From Mycolicibacterium sp. 018/SC-01/001 (lineage in GTDB: Bacteria; Actinomycetota; Actinomycetes; Mycobacteriales; Mycobacteriaceae): a stretch of 64,000 nucleotides of DNA. This document shows positions 47,416 to 58,834 of this stretch, one piece after another. The notes beneath the pieces were generated by a model. The model was not told the DNA's origin. It saw nothing but the letters and a program-made list of their open reading frames with translations, and ran no database searches. The stretch's first letter is position 1, and every line of letters begins with the position of its first letter. The position numbers and the translations under genes are program-made. The stretch covers positions 186,001 to 250,000 of the forward strand of contig NZ_VKAA01000002.1 in assembly GCF_007096635.1 (NCBI RefSeq). The letters are read 5' to 3'.

Positions 47416-50081
47416 GTCAACGCGGCCAACCGTGCCGAGATGCGCTCGACTTCTTCGGCGGCGAGCTGCCGGCGCGCCTTGATCTTGTCGACGACGTCCG
47501 CGGGCGCCTTGGCCAGGAACGCGTCGTTGCCCAGTTTGGCCGAGGTGCCGGCCAGCTCCTTGCGCGCCGCGGCCAGGTCCTTGTCGAGGCGGCGCCGCTC
47601 GGCCTCGACGTCGACGGTGCCGGAGGTGTCGACCTCCACCAGCACGGTGCCGCCGGACAGACGCACCTCGACCGACGCCGACGCGGTGAAGTCATCCGCG
47701 GGCGGGGTGAGCCAGGCCAGCGCGGTGACGGCGGGCACGTGAGCGGCCAACCCGGCGTCGTCGACACCGGACAGCCGCGCCGGCACTTTCTGCCGGTCGC
47801 CCAGTCCCTGGTCACTGCGGAAGCGTCGCACTTCGGTGATCAGCTTCTGCATATCGGAAACTCGTTGCGCTGCAGCGGTATCGAGTGTGATGCCGCTGGC
47901 GGTGGGCCACTGCGCGATCACCAGCGACTCGCCGCCGGTGAGGGTCGTCCACAGCACCTCGGTGACGAAGGGCATCACCGGGTGCAGCAGCTTGAGCAGC
48001 GTGTCGAGAACCGCGGCCAGCACGGCCGTGGTGTGCGAAACGCCTTCGCCGAGCTGGACTTTGGCCAATTCCACGTACCAGTCGCAGAACTCGTCCCACG
48101 CGAAGTGGTAGAGCGCCTCACACGCGCGGCTGAACTCGTAGCCGTCCAACGCCGAATCCACCTCGGCGCGAACCTCTTCCAGCCGGCCCAGAATCCAGCG
48201 GTCGGCGTCGGTCAGCGTGTCGGCGGGCGGCAGCGGGGCGGGGCTGGCGCCGTTGAGGAGCGCGAACCGCGTGGCGTTGAACAGCTTGGTGGCGAAGTTG
48301 CGCGACGCGCGGGCGTGGTCTTCGCCGATGGCCAGATCACCGCCCGGACTCGCGCCGCGGGCCAACGTGAACCGCAGCGCGTCGGCGCCGAACTTCTCCA
48401 CCCAGTCCAGCGGATCGATGCCGTTACCGCGGGACTTGCTCATCTTGCGGCCGTGTTCGTCGCGAATCAGGCCGTGCAGGAACACGTTCTGGAACGGGAC
48501 CTGAGGCCCGCGGGATCCGTCGCCGGTGATGGCGGGGTCGTCGCCGACGAAGGTGCCGAACATCATCATCCTGGCCACCCAGAAGAACAGGATGTCGTAC
48601 CCGGTCACCAGCACCGAGGTGGGATAGAACTTCGCCAGCTCCGCGGTGGCGTCGGGCCAGCCCATCGTCGAGAACGGCCACAGCGCCGAGCTGAACCAGG
48701 TGTCCAGCACATCGTTGTCCTGGACCCAGCCATCCGGCGGCGTCTCGTCGGGACCGACGCACACGGTCTGCCCGTCGGGTCCGTGCCAGATCGGGATTCG
48801 GTGGCCCCACCACAGCTGACGCGAGATGCACCAGTCGTGCATGTTGTCCACCCACGCGAACCAGCGCGGCTCCAGGCTGGCGGGATGGATCACGGTGTCA
48901 CCGGTACGCACTGCGTCACCGGCGGCCTTGGCCAACGACTCGACTTTGACCCACCACTGCAGGCTCAGCCGCGGCTCGATCGGTTCGCCGCTGCGTTCGG
49001 AGTGGCCGACGCTGTGCAGGTACGGGCGCTTCTCGGCGACGATGCGGCCCTGCTCGGCCAGCGCCTCGCGCACTGCGACGCGGGCCTCGAAGCGGTCCAT
49101 GCCGTCGAACTGCGTTCCGGTGTCGGCGATCCGACCCTTCGTGTCGAGCATCGTCGGCATGGGCAGTTGGTGGCGCAGGCCGATCTCGAAGTCGTTCGGA
49201 TCGTGTGCCGGGGTGACTTTGACTGCGCCGGTGCCGAATTCGGGATCGACGTGATGGTCGGCGACGACGATCACACCGCGGTCGGGCAGGAACGGGTGCG
49301 GCAGCGTCGTGCCGACCAGATGGCGGTAGCGGTCGTCGTCGGGGTGCACGGCGATCGCGGTGTCCCCCAGCATCGTCTCCAGGCGGGTGGTGGCCACCAC
49401 CAGGTGCGGTTCGTCGTCGGACATCGAGCCGTAGCGGAACGAGACCAGCTCGCCCTCGATGTCTTCGTATTTGACCTCGAGATCGGAGATCGCGGTCTCG
49501 AGCACCGGCGACCAGTTGACCAGGCGCTCGGCCTGATAGATCAGCCCCGCGTCGAAGAGGCGCTTGAAGATCGTCCGCACGGCTCGGGAGAGCCCCTCGT
49601 CCATCGTGAAGCGGTCCCGGCTCCAGTCGACGCCGTCGCCGAGGCGCCGCATCTGCGCGCCGATGGTGCCGCCGGATTCGCGCTTCCAGTCCCAGACCTT
49701 CTCGATGAACAGCTCGCGGCCGAAGTCCTCTTTGGTCTTCCCGTCGACGGCGAGCTGCTTCTCCACCACGGTCTGGGTGGCGATGCCGGCGTGGTCCATA
49801 CCGGGCAGCCACAGCACCTCGTACCCCTGCATGCGCTTCCTGCGGGTCAGCGCATCCATCAGCGTGTGGTCCAGCGCGTGGCCCATGTGCAGGCTGCCGG
49901 TCACGTTGGGCGGCGGCAGGACGATCGAGTAGGCGGGTTTGTCGCTGGCCGGATCGGCGGTGAAGTATCCGGCATCCACCCAGCTCTGGTACAGGTCACT
50001 CTCGACCGCCGCGGGGTCCCACGACTTGGGCAGGGCGTCGAGCCCGGAGGGTCCGGTGTTGGCGAGCGGCTGGGAGGTCAC
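47412..50081 (-). CDS. valS: Valyl-tRNA synthetase
   Basis: 889 residues. Class I synthetase with HMGH (variant of [15 protein letters not shown]), the editing domain, KMSKSRGNG, the anticodon-binding domain and a C-terminal coiled coil ([19 protein letters not shown]). TAGAAT lies 6 nt before the GTG start, a leaderless layout. No T-box is seen in the 27 bp upstream. First gene of valS-folC-DUF4233. Confidence 0.96.
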   Translation of the reverse strand: MTSQPLANTGPSGLDALPKSWDPAAVESDLYQSWVDAGYFTADPASDKPAYSIVLPPPNVTGSLHMGHALDHTLMDALTRRKRMQGYEVLWLPGMDHAGIATQTVVEKQLAVDGKTKEDFGRELFIEKVWDWKRESGGTIGAQMRRLGDGVDWSRDRFTMDEGLSRAVRTIFKRLFDAGLIYQAERLVNWSPVLETAISDLEVKYEDIEGELVSFRYGSMSDDEPHLVVATTRLETMLGDTAIAVHPDDDRYRHLVGTTLPHPFLPDRGVIVVADHHVDPEFGTGAVKVTPAHDPNDFEIGLRHQLPMPTMLDTKGRIADTGTQFDGMDRFEARVAVREALAEQGRIVAEKRPYLHSVGHSERSGEPIEPRLSLQWWVKVESLAKAAGDAVRTGDTVIHPASLEPRWFAWVDNMHDWCISRQLWWGHRIPIWHGPDGQTVCVGPDETPPDGWVQDNDVLDTWFSSALWPFSTMGWPDATAELAKFYPTSVLVTGYDILFFWVARMMMFGTFVGDDPAITGDGSRGPQVPFQNVFLHGLIRDEHGRKMSKSRGNGIDPLDWVEKFGADALRFTLARGASPGGDLAIGEDHARASRNFATKLFNATRFALLNGASPAPLPPADTLTDADRWILGRLEEVRAEVDSALDGYEFSRACEALYHFAWDEFCDWYVELAKVQLGEGVSHTTAVLAAVLDTLLKLLHPVMPFVTEVLWTTLTGGESLVIAQWPTASGITLDTAAAQRVSDMQKLITEVRRFRSDQGLGDRQKVPARLSGVDDAGLAAHVPAVTALAWLTPPADDFTASASVEVRLSGGTVLVEVDTSGTVDVEAERRRLDKDLAAARKELAGTSAKLGNDAFLAKAPADVVDKIKARRQLAAEEVERISARLAALT

Positions 50082-50108
50082 CGAGCCATTCTAGGAAGAC
50101 GCCGCGGA

Positions 50109-50702
50109 CTACTTCTTTCCGCCCAGAAGCCCGCCGAGGATGTCACCGAACCCACCGGCCTTGTCGCCGCCCAGCACGGAGCCCAGGATGCTGCCCAGCG
50201 GGTTGTCACCGCCGGGCTTCGCGCCACCGCCGAGGATGCTGCCCAGGATGTCGCCGATGCCCCCACCACCGGACTGCCCGGGCACCTGCGCGGCCCCGCC
50301 GCCCGAGAGCCGCTTGCCGATGTAGGCGAGCACGATGGGCGTGAGGATCGGCAGCAGCTTCTGGATGAGGTCACTGCTGCCGGCGCCACCCCCGGACAGT
50401 GCCGAGGCCACCTGTCCGGTGTCGTTGCCACCGAAGATCTTCGCCACTGCCCGGGAGCCGTCGGCTTCGTCGACCTGGTCGACCCGAACTTCCCCGTCGA
50501 GCAGGCCACTGCGGGCGTGCGAGTCGGCGGCCGAGGCGATGCCGTCGGCGGTATCCGGATCCTGGGCGTTGTGCTGTAGGCCACCGACGAGGACGGGCAC
50601 CAGCGTCTTGACGGCGCTGTCGACCTCGCTCGGATCGACGCCCAACCTGCCGGCGATCTGCTGGACGGGGATCTGGCTGTAGAGGTCGTCGAGCCCGCTC
50701 AT
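50109..50702 (-). CDS. DUF937-domain protein
   Basis: 197 residues. N-terminal DUF937 helical region (IPVQQIAGRLGVDPSEVDSAVKTLVPVLVGGLQHNA) and a C-terminal Gly-rich region of repeated GGGIGDILGSILGG-like units. Related to YidB; function unknown. TACCCT lies 7 nt before the ATG. It stands alone between valS and the saccharopine-dehydrogenase-like gene. Confidence 0.85.
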   Translation of the reverse strand: MSGLDDLYSQIPVQQIAGRLGVDPSEVDSAVKTLVPVLVGGLQHNAQDPDTADGIASAADSHARSGLLDGEVRVDQVDEADGSRAVAKIFGGNDTGQVASALSGGGAGSSDLIQKLLPILTPIVLAYIGKRLSGGGAAQVPGQSGGGGIGDILGSILGGGAKPGGDNPLGSILGSVLGGDKAGGFGDILGGLLGGKK

Positions 50703-50747
50703 AGGCGTCAGGGTAGACCCGGCCCGGACAGTTCGACCGGCGTTCGG

Positions 50748-52004
50748 TCAAGCCAGCTTCGTGACCTCCAGACTCACCCCGGCAGCCGGGAAGCGGGCCA
50801 GCAACGCGTCGCCCATCGCGGCGGCCGGGGTCAGCACGCCGCGCAGATCGGAGAGCTTGTCGCGGTCGGTCGCCAGCGCCAGCGCGCTCTCGGAGAGCAG
50901 CACCGACGTCGCCTTGTACCCGGGGTCGCCCTGCTGCGACATCCGGGCGACGTAGCGGGCACCCGACGAGGTGGTGGTGTAGGTCTCGACGGTGTAGTGG
51001 CCCTTCTCCCGGGTCTGCTCGCTGGGCCCCGAGCCGGGCTTGGGCAGGATGCGTTCCAGCGCGCCGCGCGGCACGCGGTGGAGGAGCCGGGAGCCCAGTT
51101 CGACGGCGGCGAGGTTGCCGCCGGTGGCCATCGCCGCGGCCAGCGGCGCGACCGGCGATCTGCCGAGGCTCATCTGCTCGGCGTACTCGAACCGCCTGCC
51201 GTAGGCGTACTCCAGCAGGGCGTTGCTGCGGCGCACGATGCGGGAATTCGGCAGCGCCATCGCGAACGCCCCCACCCAGTAGCCGTCGAGTTCGGGGGCG
51301 ATGTCACGCCCGCGCCGCCAGCGCGCATCGGGTTGACCGCCCAGTTCGGGCTCGGCAACCCGGTCCGGGGAGAGCGTGTAGGGATCATTGAGCAACCGCC
51401 GGCCCTCCGGGTCCTCGGCCGCCTCCCGGATCAGCTCGGTCATCGAGGCCAGGGTGCCGCCGGACACCCCGCCGGCGAGGCGCCGCACCACGTAGTTGGT
51501 GTCGCCGAGCTCGCCGCTGCCGTCCTTTTCCGCCTGCCTGTGCAGCGCGAAGACCGTGAGATCGGAGGGGATGGAATCGAATCCGCAGGCGTGCACGATG
51601 CGGGCGCCGGTGTCGACGGCCTGCTTGTGGTACTCGTCGATGGCCCGCCGGACGAACAGCGGTTCACCGGTGAGGTCGGTGTAATCGGTCCCGGCAGCCG
51701 CGCAGGCGGCCACCAGCGGCATGCCGTAGCGCAGGTACGGGCCGACGGTGGTGATGACGACGCGGGTGCGCGCGGCCATTGCGGCCAGTGACGACGGATC
51801 GGACGCGTCGGCGGTGATCAGCGGCCACGACTGCGCCGACGCGGGCAGGGTTTCCCGCACCGACAGCAGCCGGTCGGGTGAACGCCCTGCCAGCGCGATG
51901 CGGGCGTCCCCGGCGGCCGAGGCAAGGTAGCGGGCGGTCAGCTTGCCGACGAATCCCGTGGCGCCGTAGAGGACGATGTCGAATTCGCGGTCCGGTGCGG
52001 TCAT
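50748..52004 (-). CDS. Saccharopine-dehydrogenase-like trans-acting enoyl reductase family protein (Rv2449c-like)
   Basis: 418 residues. N-terminal Rossmann fold (FDIVLYGATGFVGKLTARYL) and the family segment HACGFDSIPSDL. Relatives in mycobacteria reduce enoyl intermediates of phthiocerol and phenolglycolipid synthesis, but this member is not in such a cluster and its substrate is unknown. TAGCGT lies 8 nt upstream of the ATG. Confidence 0.85.
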   Translation of the reverse strand: MTAPDREFDIVLYGATGFVGKLTARYLASAAGDARIALAGRSPDRLLSVRETLPASAQSWPLITADASDPSSLAAMAARTRVVITTVGPYLRYGMPLVAACAAAGTDYTDLTGEPLFVRRAIDEYHKQAVDTGARIVHACGFDSIPSDLTVFALHRQAEKDGSGELGDTNYVVRRLAGGVSGGTLASMTELIREAAEDPEGRRLLNDPYTLSPDRVAEPELGGQPDARWRRGRDIAPELDGYWVGAFAMALPNSRIVRRSNALLEYAYGRRFEYAEQMSLGRSPVAPLAAAMATGGNLAAVELGSRLLHRVPRGALERILPKPGSGPSEQTREKGHYTVETYTTTSSGARYVARMSQQGDPGYKATSVLLSESALALATDRDKLSDLRGVLTPAAAMGDALLARFPAAGVSLEVTKLA

Positions 52005-52015
52005 GTGGCCCGACG

Positions 52016-53998
52016 CTACCCGAGGGTCTCGGGCGGGTCGGCGTCCTGCCCGAGCACGTGACGGGCCAGGAATCCGAACACCACCTCATACCAGAGCTTG
52101 GCGTGCGACGGGCTCAACACCCAGTGGTTCTCCGAGGGGAAGTAGAGGAATCGGTGCTCGGTCGTACCGTCCTCGGCAGCGGGCAGACCCGACGAGCTGA
52201 GCAGGTCGTACCACAGCCGCAACGCTTCCCCGATCGGCACGCGATAGTCCCGATCGCCGTGGATGACCAGCATCGGGGTCGCGATGTCGCCGACGTGGCG
52301 ATGCGGGGAGTTCGCGGCGGTCATCTCCGGTGTCATCTCACGCGCCCACCAGTAGCCTCCGTCGGTGGTTCCGCCGAATTGGTCGAGCGCCCACAGGCTG
52401 GCATGGGTGACGATCGCAGCGAACCTGTCGGTGTGGCCGGCGATCCAGTTGGCCATGTAGCCGCCGAACGAACCGCCCATGGCCGCAGTGCGTGTGGCGT
52501 CGACCCGGGGGTGGGCGCAGGCGGCATCGGTGGCCGCCATCACATCGGTGTACGGCGCGAATCCCCAGGCGCCCCAGCCGCGTTGGATGAAGTCCTGGCC
52601 GTAGCCGGTCGACAGCGCCGGATCGGGCAGCAGGACGGCGTACCCGCGCGCGGCCATGAGCCACGGGTTCCAGCGCCAGTGCCAGGCGTTCCAGCTCGCC
52701 AGTGGCCCGCCGTGGATCCAGAGCACGAGCGGGGCCGGGTCCTCTCCGTCGGGCAGCACCAGCCACGACCGGACCGCGACCCCGTCGTCGGCGTGGGCGA
52801 TCACCTCGGTGAGGGTGCCCGGCAGTGTGGGCAACGGAACGCACGGCAGGATCGTCACCGTGCCGTCGGCATCGATCCGCACCGGATGCGGCGGCGTGGC
52901 ATAGGAACTGCGCAGCGCGAACACCGCACCGGTCGTGGCCACACGGATGTCGGTGTAGGTGAAGTCGTCGTCGACGAGAGGTCGCACCGCGGACGTCGAT
53001 GAGTCCACGGTGAAGATCGGACCACGGCCGCCCTGGTCGGCCGTCACGATCAGCGATTCGCCATCAGGTGCCCACGCCACCGAGGTGGGCCACCGGTCCC
53101 ACTCGCCGGTGAGTTCGACAGCAGGCGAGCCGAAGCGCAACAGCCACAGCGTGATCCGCGGCGCTCGCGTCGGCGTGGAGAACGTCTCGCGGGTGAACGC
53201 GACCGCGGAGCCGTCGGGTGAGATGGCGGGCATCCCGAGATCGGCGTCGGGGTCGTCGACCAGCGTGAGCCGCTCCCCCGTTTCGATATCGATGCGCACC
53301 AGCGTCTTTCGCACGGCCGCGCCAGGCGTGGGAACCTGCCACGTCGTCACCAGAAAGGTGCCGTCGGAGCTGACGTCGCACTGCGCATCGCGTAGCGCGT
53401 CGCCCGGGTCTGGGGCGAGGTCACCGTCCCCGGTGAACAGGTGGGGCTGGTCGGGTCCGAGGTCGTGATCCCAGTGCCGCACCGGATAACCGGTGTGCAG
53501 CACGGCCGAGATCTTGGCCTTCGACCGTGCCTCACGCAGTCGACGGTCGTCGTCCACACTGTGCGCCGAACGCAGGACCGGCGCCACCATGACGGTGACG
53601 TCGTCGCGGCGTGCGGGTATCGCCGCATCGACGCCTCCCGGGAACGTCGCGATCCGGGTGGCCTCTCCCCCGCCCGCGGGCAGGCGCCACAGCGCCTTGG
53701 GCGGGTCGTCGTCGCCGTCGCCGGCGCGTTTGGCGAGGAACAGCAGATCGCCCTCGGCGGTGAACGCGGGCGCCGACTCGCCGGTGCGGCCATGGGTGAT
53801 CCGCCTCGCGGGCGCCTGTCCGGCGGGGTCCAATTCCCAGATCGCACTGACGAATTCAGTGCGGTCGGTGCCGAGTTCCGACACTGTCGTCGCGACGCGC
53901 GAACCGTCGGAAGTGATCGCAAGGCCACTGACCCTCGGCAGCGACAGGTAGGTGTCCAGATCGTCGAACGGAGCGTCAGGCGGGGAATCGGCGGCCAT
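52016..53998 (-). CDS. S9-family prolyl oligopeptidase-like serine peptidase
   Basis: 660 residues. N-terminal beta-propeller (repeats with PRVSGLAITSDGSRV, MPAISPDGSAVAFTRE) and C-terminal alpha/beta hydrolase with nucleophile GGSFGGYMANW, Asp in LVIHGDRDYRVP and His in SENHWV. No signal peptide, so cytosolic. Likely an acylaminoacyl or dipeptidyl peptidase. ATG 53998 chosen as start of homology; the far longer open frame upstream is antisense to the next gene. Confidence 0.88.
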   Translation of the reverse strand: MAADSPPDAPFDDLDTYLSLPRVSGLAITSDGSRVATTVSELGTDRTEFVSAIWELDPAGQAPARRITHGRTGESAPAFTAEGDLLFLAKRAGDGDDDPPKALWRLPAGGGEATRIATFPGGVDAAIPARRDDVTVMVAPVLRSAHSVDDDRRLREARSKAKISAVLHTGYPVRHWDHDLGPDQPHLFTGDGDLAPDPGDALRDAQCDVSSDGTFLVTTWQVPTPGAAVRKTLVRIDIETGERLTLVDDPDADLGMPAISPDGSAVAFTRETFSTPTRAPRITLWLLRFGSPAVELTGEWDRWPTSVAWAPDGESLIVTADQGGRGPIFTVDSSTSAVRPLVDDDFTYTDIRVATTGAVFALRSSYATPPHPVRIDADGTVTILPCVPLPTLPGTLTEVIAHADDGVAVRSWLVLPDGEDPAPLVLWIHGGPLASWNAWHWRWNPWLMAARGYAVLLPDPALSTGYGQDFIQRGWGAWGFAPYTDVMAATDAACAHPRVDATRTAAMGGSFGGYMANWIAGHTDRFAAIVTHASLWALDQFGGTTDGGYWWAREMTPEMTAANSPHRHVGDIATPMLVIHGDRDYRVPIGEALRLWYDLLSSSGLPAAEDGTTEHRFLYFPSENHWVLSPSHAKLWYEVVFGFLARHVLGQDADPPETLG

Positions 53999-54025
53999 GC
54001 CCACTTCGTAACACAGCCGGGGAGC

Positions 54026-54031
54026 TAGGGT
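54026..54031 (+). promoter_or_regulatory. Putative -10 of the FAD monooxygenase gene (leaderless)
   Basis: TAGGGT followed by 6 nt and the ATG at 54038. Confidence 0.5.
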
Positions 54032-54037
54032 CGGCTC

Positions 54038-55189
54038 ATGCCAGCGCGGTTCATCGTCGTCGGCGCCGGCATCGCCGGACTGGCGACCGCCGTCGCGCTG
54101 AGCCGGGACGGCCATGACGTCCGCGTGCTCGATCAGCGGACCGATCTCGGCGCAGGCACGGGAATCAGCATCTGGCCCAACGCGCTGGCCGCGCTCGACG
54201 AGATCGGCGTCGGCGATACGGTCCGGGATGCCGGCGGTCACGTCACCGCCGGCGCGATCCGTTGGCGCAGCGGGCGTTGGTTGCGCCGGCCGGCGGGTCA
54301 GCGGATGGTCACGGCCCTCGGCGAGCCGCTGGTGGTCGTGCGCCGATCGACCTTGCTGGAGGTGCTGGCCGCGGCCCTTCCGGCCGGCACCGTCACCGGC
54401 GGGGTGTCGGTCACGGCGGTGTCGACAGCTGGGTCGGGGGTGCATGTCACGACTGCGGACGGCGATGTCCTGGAGGCCGACGGCGTCATCGGCGCCGACG
54501 GGGTCCGTTCGGTCGTGGCACGCACCCTCAACGGAGAACTGCCCAGCCGCTACGTCGGCTACACCGCGTGGCGCGGTGTCGCCGACATCCCGATGAACCC
54601 AGAGCTGGCCGGCGAGACCCTCGGCCCGGGCGTGCAGGTCGGGCATGTTCCGCTCGGGCCCGCCCACACCTATTGGTTCGCCACGGAGCGCACGCCGGAG
54701 GGGGGTCGCGCGCCCGAGGGCGAGCGCGCTCACCTGGCCCGCCTGCTGTCCGACTGGGCGGCGCCGATCCCGGACTTGGTGGCGGCGACAGCGCCGGAGC
54801 ATCTCCTGCGCAATGACCTCTACGATCGCGTCCCCGCGCGGAACTGGGCGCGCGGGCCGGTCGCCATCGTGGGCGACGCCGCGCACCCGATGCGGCCCCA
54901 TCTCGGTCAGGGCGGATGTCAGGGCATCGAAGATGCTGCGGTGCTCGCGAGATGCGTGGCGCAGGCCCCGGATCTACCCCAGGCCTTCTCGTCGTTCTCC
55001 ACGTTCCGCCGGCGGCGGGTGCGCGGGGTGGTGCGGGAGGCGATGCTCATCGGGCGCATCCTGAATGCGCGACCTGCCGCGCTGGGTGCAGCCGCGAGCT
55101 GGGGCACAGCGCTGCTGCCCGAGCGCGCCGTGACGGCACATCTGGCGTGGATCGCGGCGCGATCGGCTTTGGCCATGCCGCCGGGCTAA
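54038..55189 (+). CDS. FAD-dependent aromatic-type monooxygenase
   Basis: 383 residues. FAD motif VVGAGIAGLATAVALSRDG, the middle DG motif (GVIGADGVRSVVA) and GDAAHPMRPHLGQGGCQGIEDA near residue 285, all hallmarks of flavoprotein hydroxylases such as salicylate hydroxylase. NAD(P)H is the expected donor. Substrate unknown. Divergent from the peptidase. It ends 6 bp from the convergent rpf-like gene. Confidence 0.88.
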   Translation: MPARFIVVGAGIAGLATAVALSRDGHDVRVLDQRTDLGAGTGISIWPNALAALDEIGVGDTVRDAGGHVTAGAIRWRSGRWLRRPAGQRMVTALGEPLVVVRRSTLLEVLAAALPAGTVTGGVSVTAVSTAGSGVHVTTADGDVLEADGVIGADGVRSVVARTLNGELPSRYVGYTAWRGVADIPMNPELAGETLGPGVQVGHVPLGPAHTYWFATERTPEGGRAPEGERAHLARLLSDWAAPIPDLVAATAPEHLLRNDLYDRVPARNWARGPVAIVGDAAHPMRPHLGQGGCQGIEDAAVLARCVAQAPDLPQAFSSFSTFRRRRVRGVVREAMLIGRILNARPAALGAAASWGTALLPERAVTAHLAWIAARSALAMPPG

Positions 55190-55195
55190 ACAGGC

Positions 55196-55756
<561 letters not shown>

Positions 55757-55783
55757 TCACGCTGCGGCTGTCCGGTCTGTCGG

Positions 55784-55797
55784 GTGAGCAACATCAC
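55784..55797. promoter_or_regulatory. Crp-type operator upstream of the long rpf gene
   Basis: GTGAGCAACATCAC on the plus strand (GTGA-N6-TCAC). One further base on each side also pairs (G and C). It lies 85-98 nt upstream of the rpf start and downstream of the short rpf gene. Confidence 0.65.
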
Positions 55798-55865
55798 CTG
55801 TTACCGATGAGAATGAAGTTTTTAGACGTTACTTATCTGGTGTAAGAGACCTGTGAGGAAACTGA

Positions 55866-55905
55866 GAAAAACGAGGCGGTGTCGACAGAAGTCGACACCG
55901 CCTCG
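55866..55905 (-). terminator. Intrinsic terminator of the short rpf gene
   Basis: Perfect 15-bp stem (55872-55886 with 55891-55905), AGAA loop on the plus strand, followed on the minus strand by a T-rich run TTTTTCTC. It lies 19 nt after the stop of the rpf gene at 55924. A strong L-shaped terminator, uncommon in mycobacteria. Confidence 0.85.
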
Positions 55906-55923
55906 CCGAAAAGTGGTAGGGGG

Positions 55924-57087
<1,164 letters not shown>

Positions 57088-57711
57088 TCAGTGACTTTGT
57101 TGAGAGAATTTGGGGGGAATGAGTGCCGTCAGGTCGGCCTCGGTGTTGACGTTCGTCAGTGCGGCCTGTTCGGTCATCACGATCCGCTGCGTGTCCACCG
57201 CATCGACCAGCGCTCGCATGCTGCGCGCGCCGGCGGCGATCAAGTCGTCGACGGTCCCGTGCAATCCCGTCCGGTAGATGCCCGCCAGATAGTGATCTCG
57301 GCCGTCCCAGGGCAGCACGACGTCGACGCCGAGCCGCCGGGCGGGCCCGGCAAGGGTGTCGATGATGTCGATCGTCAGCTTCGGCATGTCGACCGCGCAC
57401 ACGAAGGCGTGCTCGAGACCCGCCTCGGCGGCCGCGCGCAGTCCCCGCCCCGTGGCCAGCAGCGGCCCCACCCCGCGGACCTCGTCACGCAACACCCTGG
57501 CATTCACATCGGGCACATCGGGCAACGCCTGGCCCGGTGCGGCGATCACGAAGACGGGTGCGCAGCGCGGGCTCACGATCGCCACCATGCGTTGCAGCAG
57601 CGTGGTCGGCCCGTCGGGCCCGTCTATGGGCACTGCGGCCTTGTCCCGGCCCATCCGGCGGGAAGCCCCTCCGGCGAGGATGACAGCGGCCAACGGCAGC
57701 GGTGACGTCAC
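57088..57711 (-). CDS. mobA: Molybdenum cofactor guanylyltransferase
   Basis: 207 residues. Nucleotidyltransferase start [18 protein letters not shown] (GGxSxRMGxDK) and the metal-binding VCAVDMPKL. Attaches GMP to molybdopterin. GTG 57711 follows TAACGT by 7 nt, a leaderless layout. It stands between rpfE and korB. Confidence 0.9.
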   Translation of the reverse strand: MTSPLPLAAVILAGGASRRMGRDKAAVPIDGPDGPTTLLQRMVAIVSPRCAPVFVIAAPGQALPDVPDVNARVLRDEVRGVGPLLATGRGLRAAAEAGLEHAFVCAVDMPKLTIDIIDTLAGPARRLGVDVVLPWDGRDHYLAGIYRTGLHGTVDDLIAAGARSMRALVDAVDTQRIVMTEQAALTNVNTEADLTALIPPKFSQQSH

Positions 57712-57757
57712 ACCGGTGACGTTAGCTCAGCACCGCGGGCACGTGCCCGAAGACCGG

Positions 57758-58834
57758 TCAGTCGACCGACCAGGTGTCCTTACCGCGCAGCAGCGCCTGC
57801 AGCGCCGCGGTGTCGTGCGGACGCGCCTCGCGTGCGGCCGCAACCTGCTGGCGCGCCGCGTCGTCGTAGGTCGGCTTGCTCACCTTGCGGAAGATGCCCA
57901 TCACCATGTGGTCCAGGTTCTGCTCGGACAGGCGCGACAGCGCGAACGCATACGCCGGGTCGTCCAGCTCCGCGTCGTGCACGACGATCTGGTCGGTGGC
58001 GACGTCGGCAGTCTTGGCGACCTCGAGCCCGAAGCCCGACTTGACCACGCAGTACTCCCCGTCGGCGCCGAAGATGATCGGCTCGCCGTGCGTCAGGTTG
58101 ATCAGTCGTTCCTCGGCGCCTTCCTTGCGCAGCGCGTCGAACGACCCGTCGTTGAAGATCGGGCAGTCCTGCATGATCTCGACCAGTGCCGCCCCGCGAT
58201 GCTCGGCAGCGCCGCGCAACACCTCGGACAGACCCTTGCGATCGGAGTCCAGCGCGCGCCCGACGAACGTCGCCTCGGCACCCAGGGCCAGCGACACCGG
58301 GTTGAAGGGGTAGTCCAGCGAGCCCATCGGCGTCGACTTGGTGACCTTGCCGACCTCGGACGTCGGCGAGTACTGCCCCTTGGTCAACCCGTAGATGCGG
58401 TTGTTGAACAGCAGGATCGTCAGGTTCACGTTGCGGCGCAGTGCATGGATCAGATGGTTGCCGCCGATGGACAGCGCGTCGCCGTCACCGGTGACGACCC
58501 AGACCGAGAGGTCCTGCCGGGCCAGTGCCAGACCGGTCGCGATCGTCGGCGCCCGGCCGTGGATGGAGTGGAACCCGTAGGTCTCCAGGTAGTACGGGAA
58601 CCGGCTCGAGCACCCGATGCCGCTGACGAACGCGATGTTCTCGCGCTTGAGCCCCAGCTCGGGCAGGAAGTTCCGGATCGTGTTGAGGATGACGTAGTCA
58701 CCGCAGCCGGGGCACCAGCGCACCTCCTGGTCGCTGGTGAAGTCCTTGGCCTTCTGCGGCTCGTCCGTGGTGGGGACGAGGCTCATCTTGTTCAGCGGTG
58801 TCAATCCGAGGTCGGTACCCAGCACGTCGGTCAT
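57758..58834 (-). CDS. korB: 2-oxoacid:ferredoxin oxidoreductase, beta subunit
   Basis: 358 residues. Thiamine-diphosphate subunit: WCPGCGDYVILNTI, then GIGCSSRFPYYLETYGFHSIHGR and the TPP/metal motif VVTGDGDALSIGGNHLIHALRRN. With the alpha subunit it converts 2-oxoglutarate to succinyl-CoA using ferredoxin, a CoA- and O2-tolerant bypass of oxoglutarate dehydrogenase in mycobacteria. ATG overlaps the korA stop by 4 bp. Confidence 0.92.
   Translation of the reverse strand: MTDVLGTDLGLTPLNKMSLVPTTDEPQKAKDFTSDQEVRWCPGCGDYVILNTIRNFLPELGLKRENIAFVSGIGCSSRFPYYLETYGFHSIHGRAPTIATGLALARQDLSVWVVTGDGDALSIGGNHLIHALRRNVNLTILLFNNRIYGLTKGQYSPTSEVGKVTKSTPMGSLDYPFNPVSLALGAEATFVGRALDSDRKGLSEVLRGAAEHRGAALVEIMQDCPIFNDGSFDALRKEGAEERLINLTHGEPIIFGADGEYCVVKSGFGLEVAKTADVATDQIVVHDAELDDPAYAFALSRLSEQNLDHMVMGIFRKVSKPTYDDAARQQVAAAREARPHDTAALQALLRGKDTWSVD

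Noticed and set aside
52016..54901. 961-residue peptidase
   Set aside because: Residues before MAADSPP are antisense to the FAD monooxygenase at 54038; homology begins at ATG 53998.
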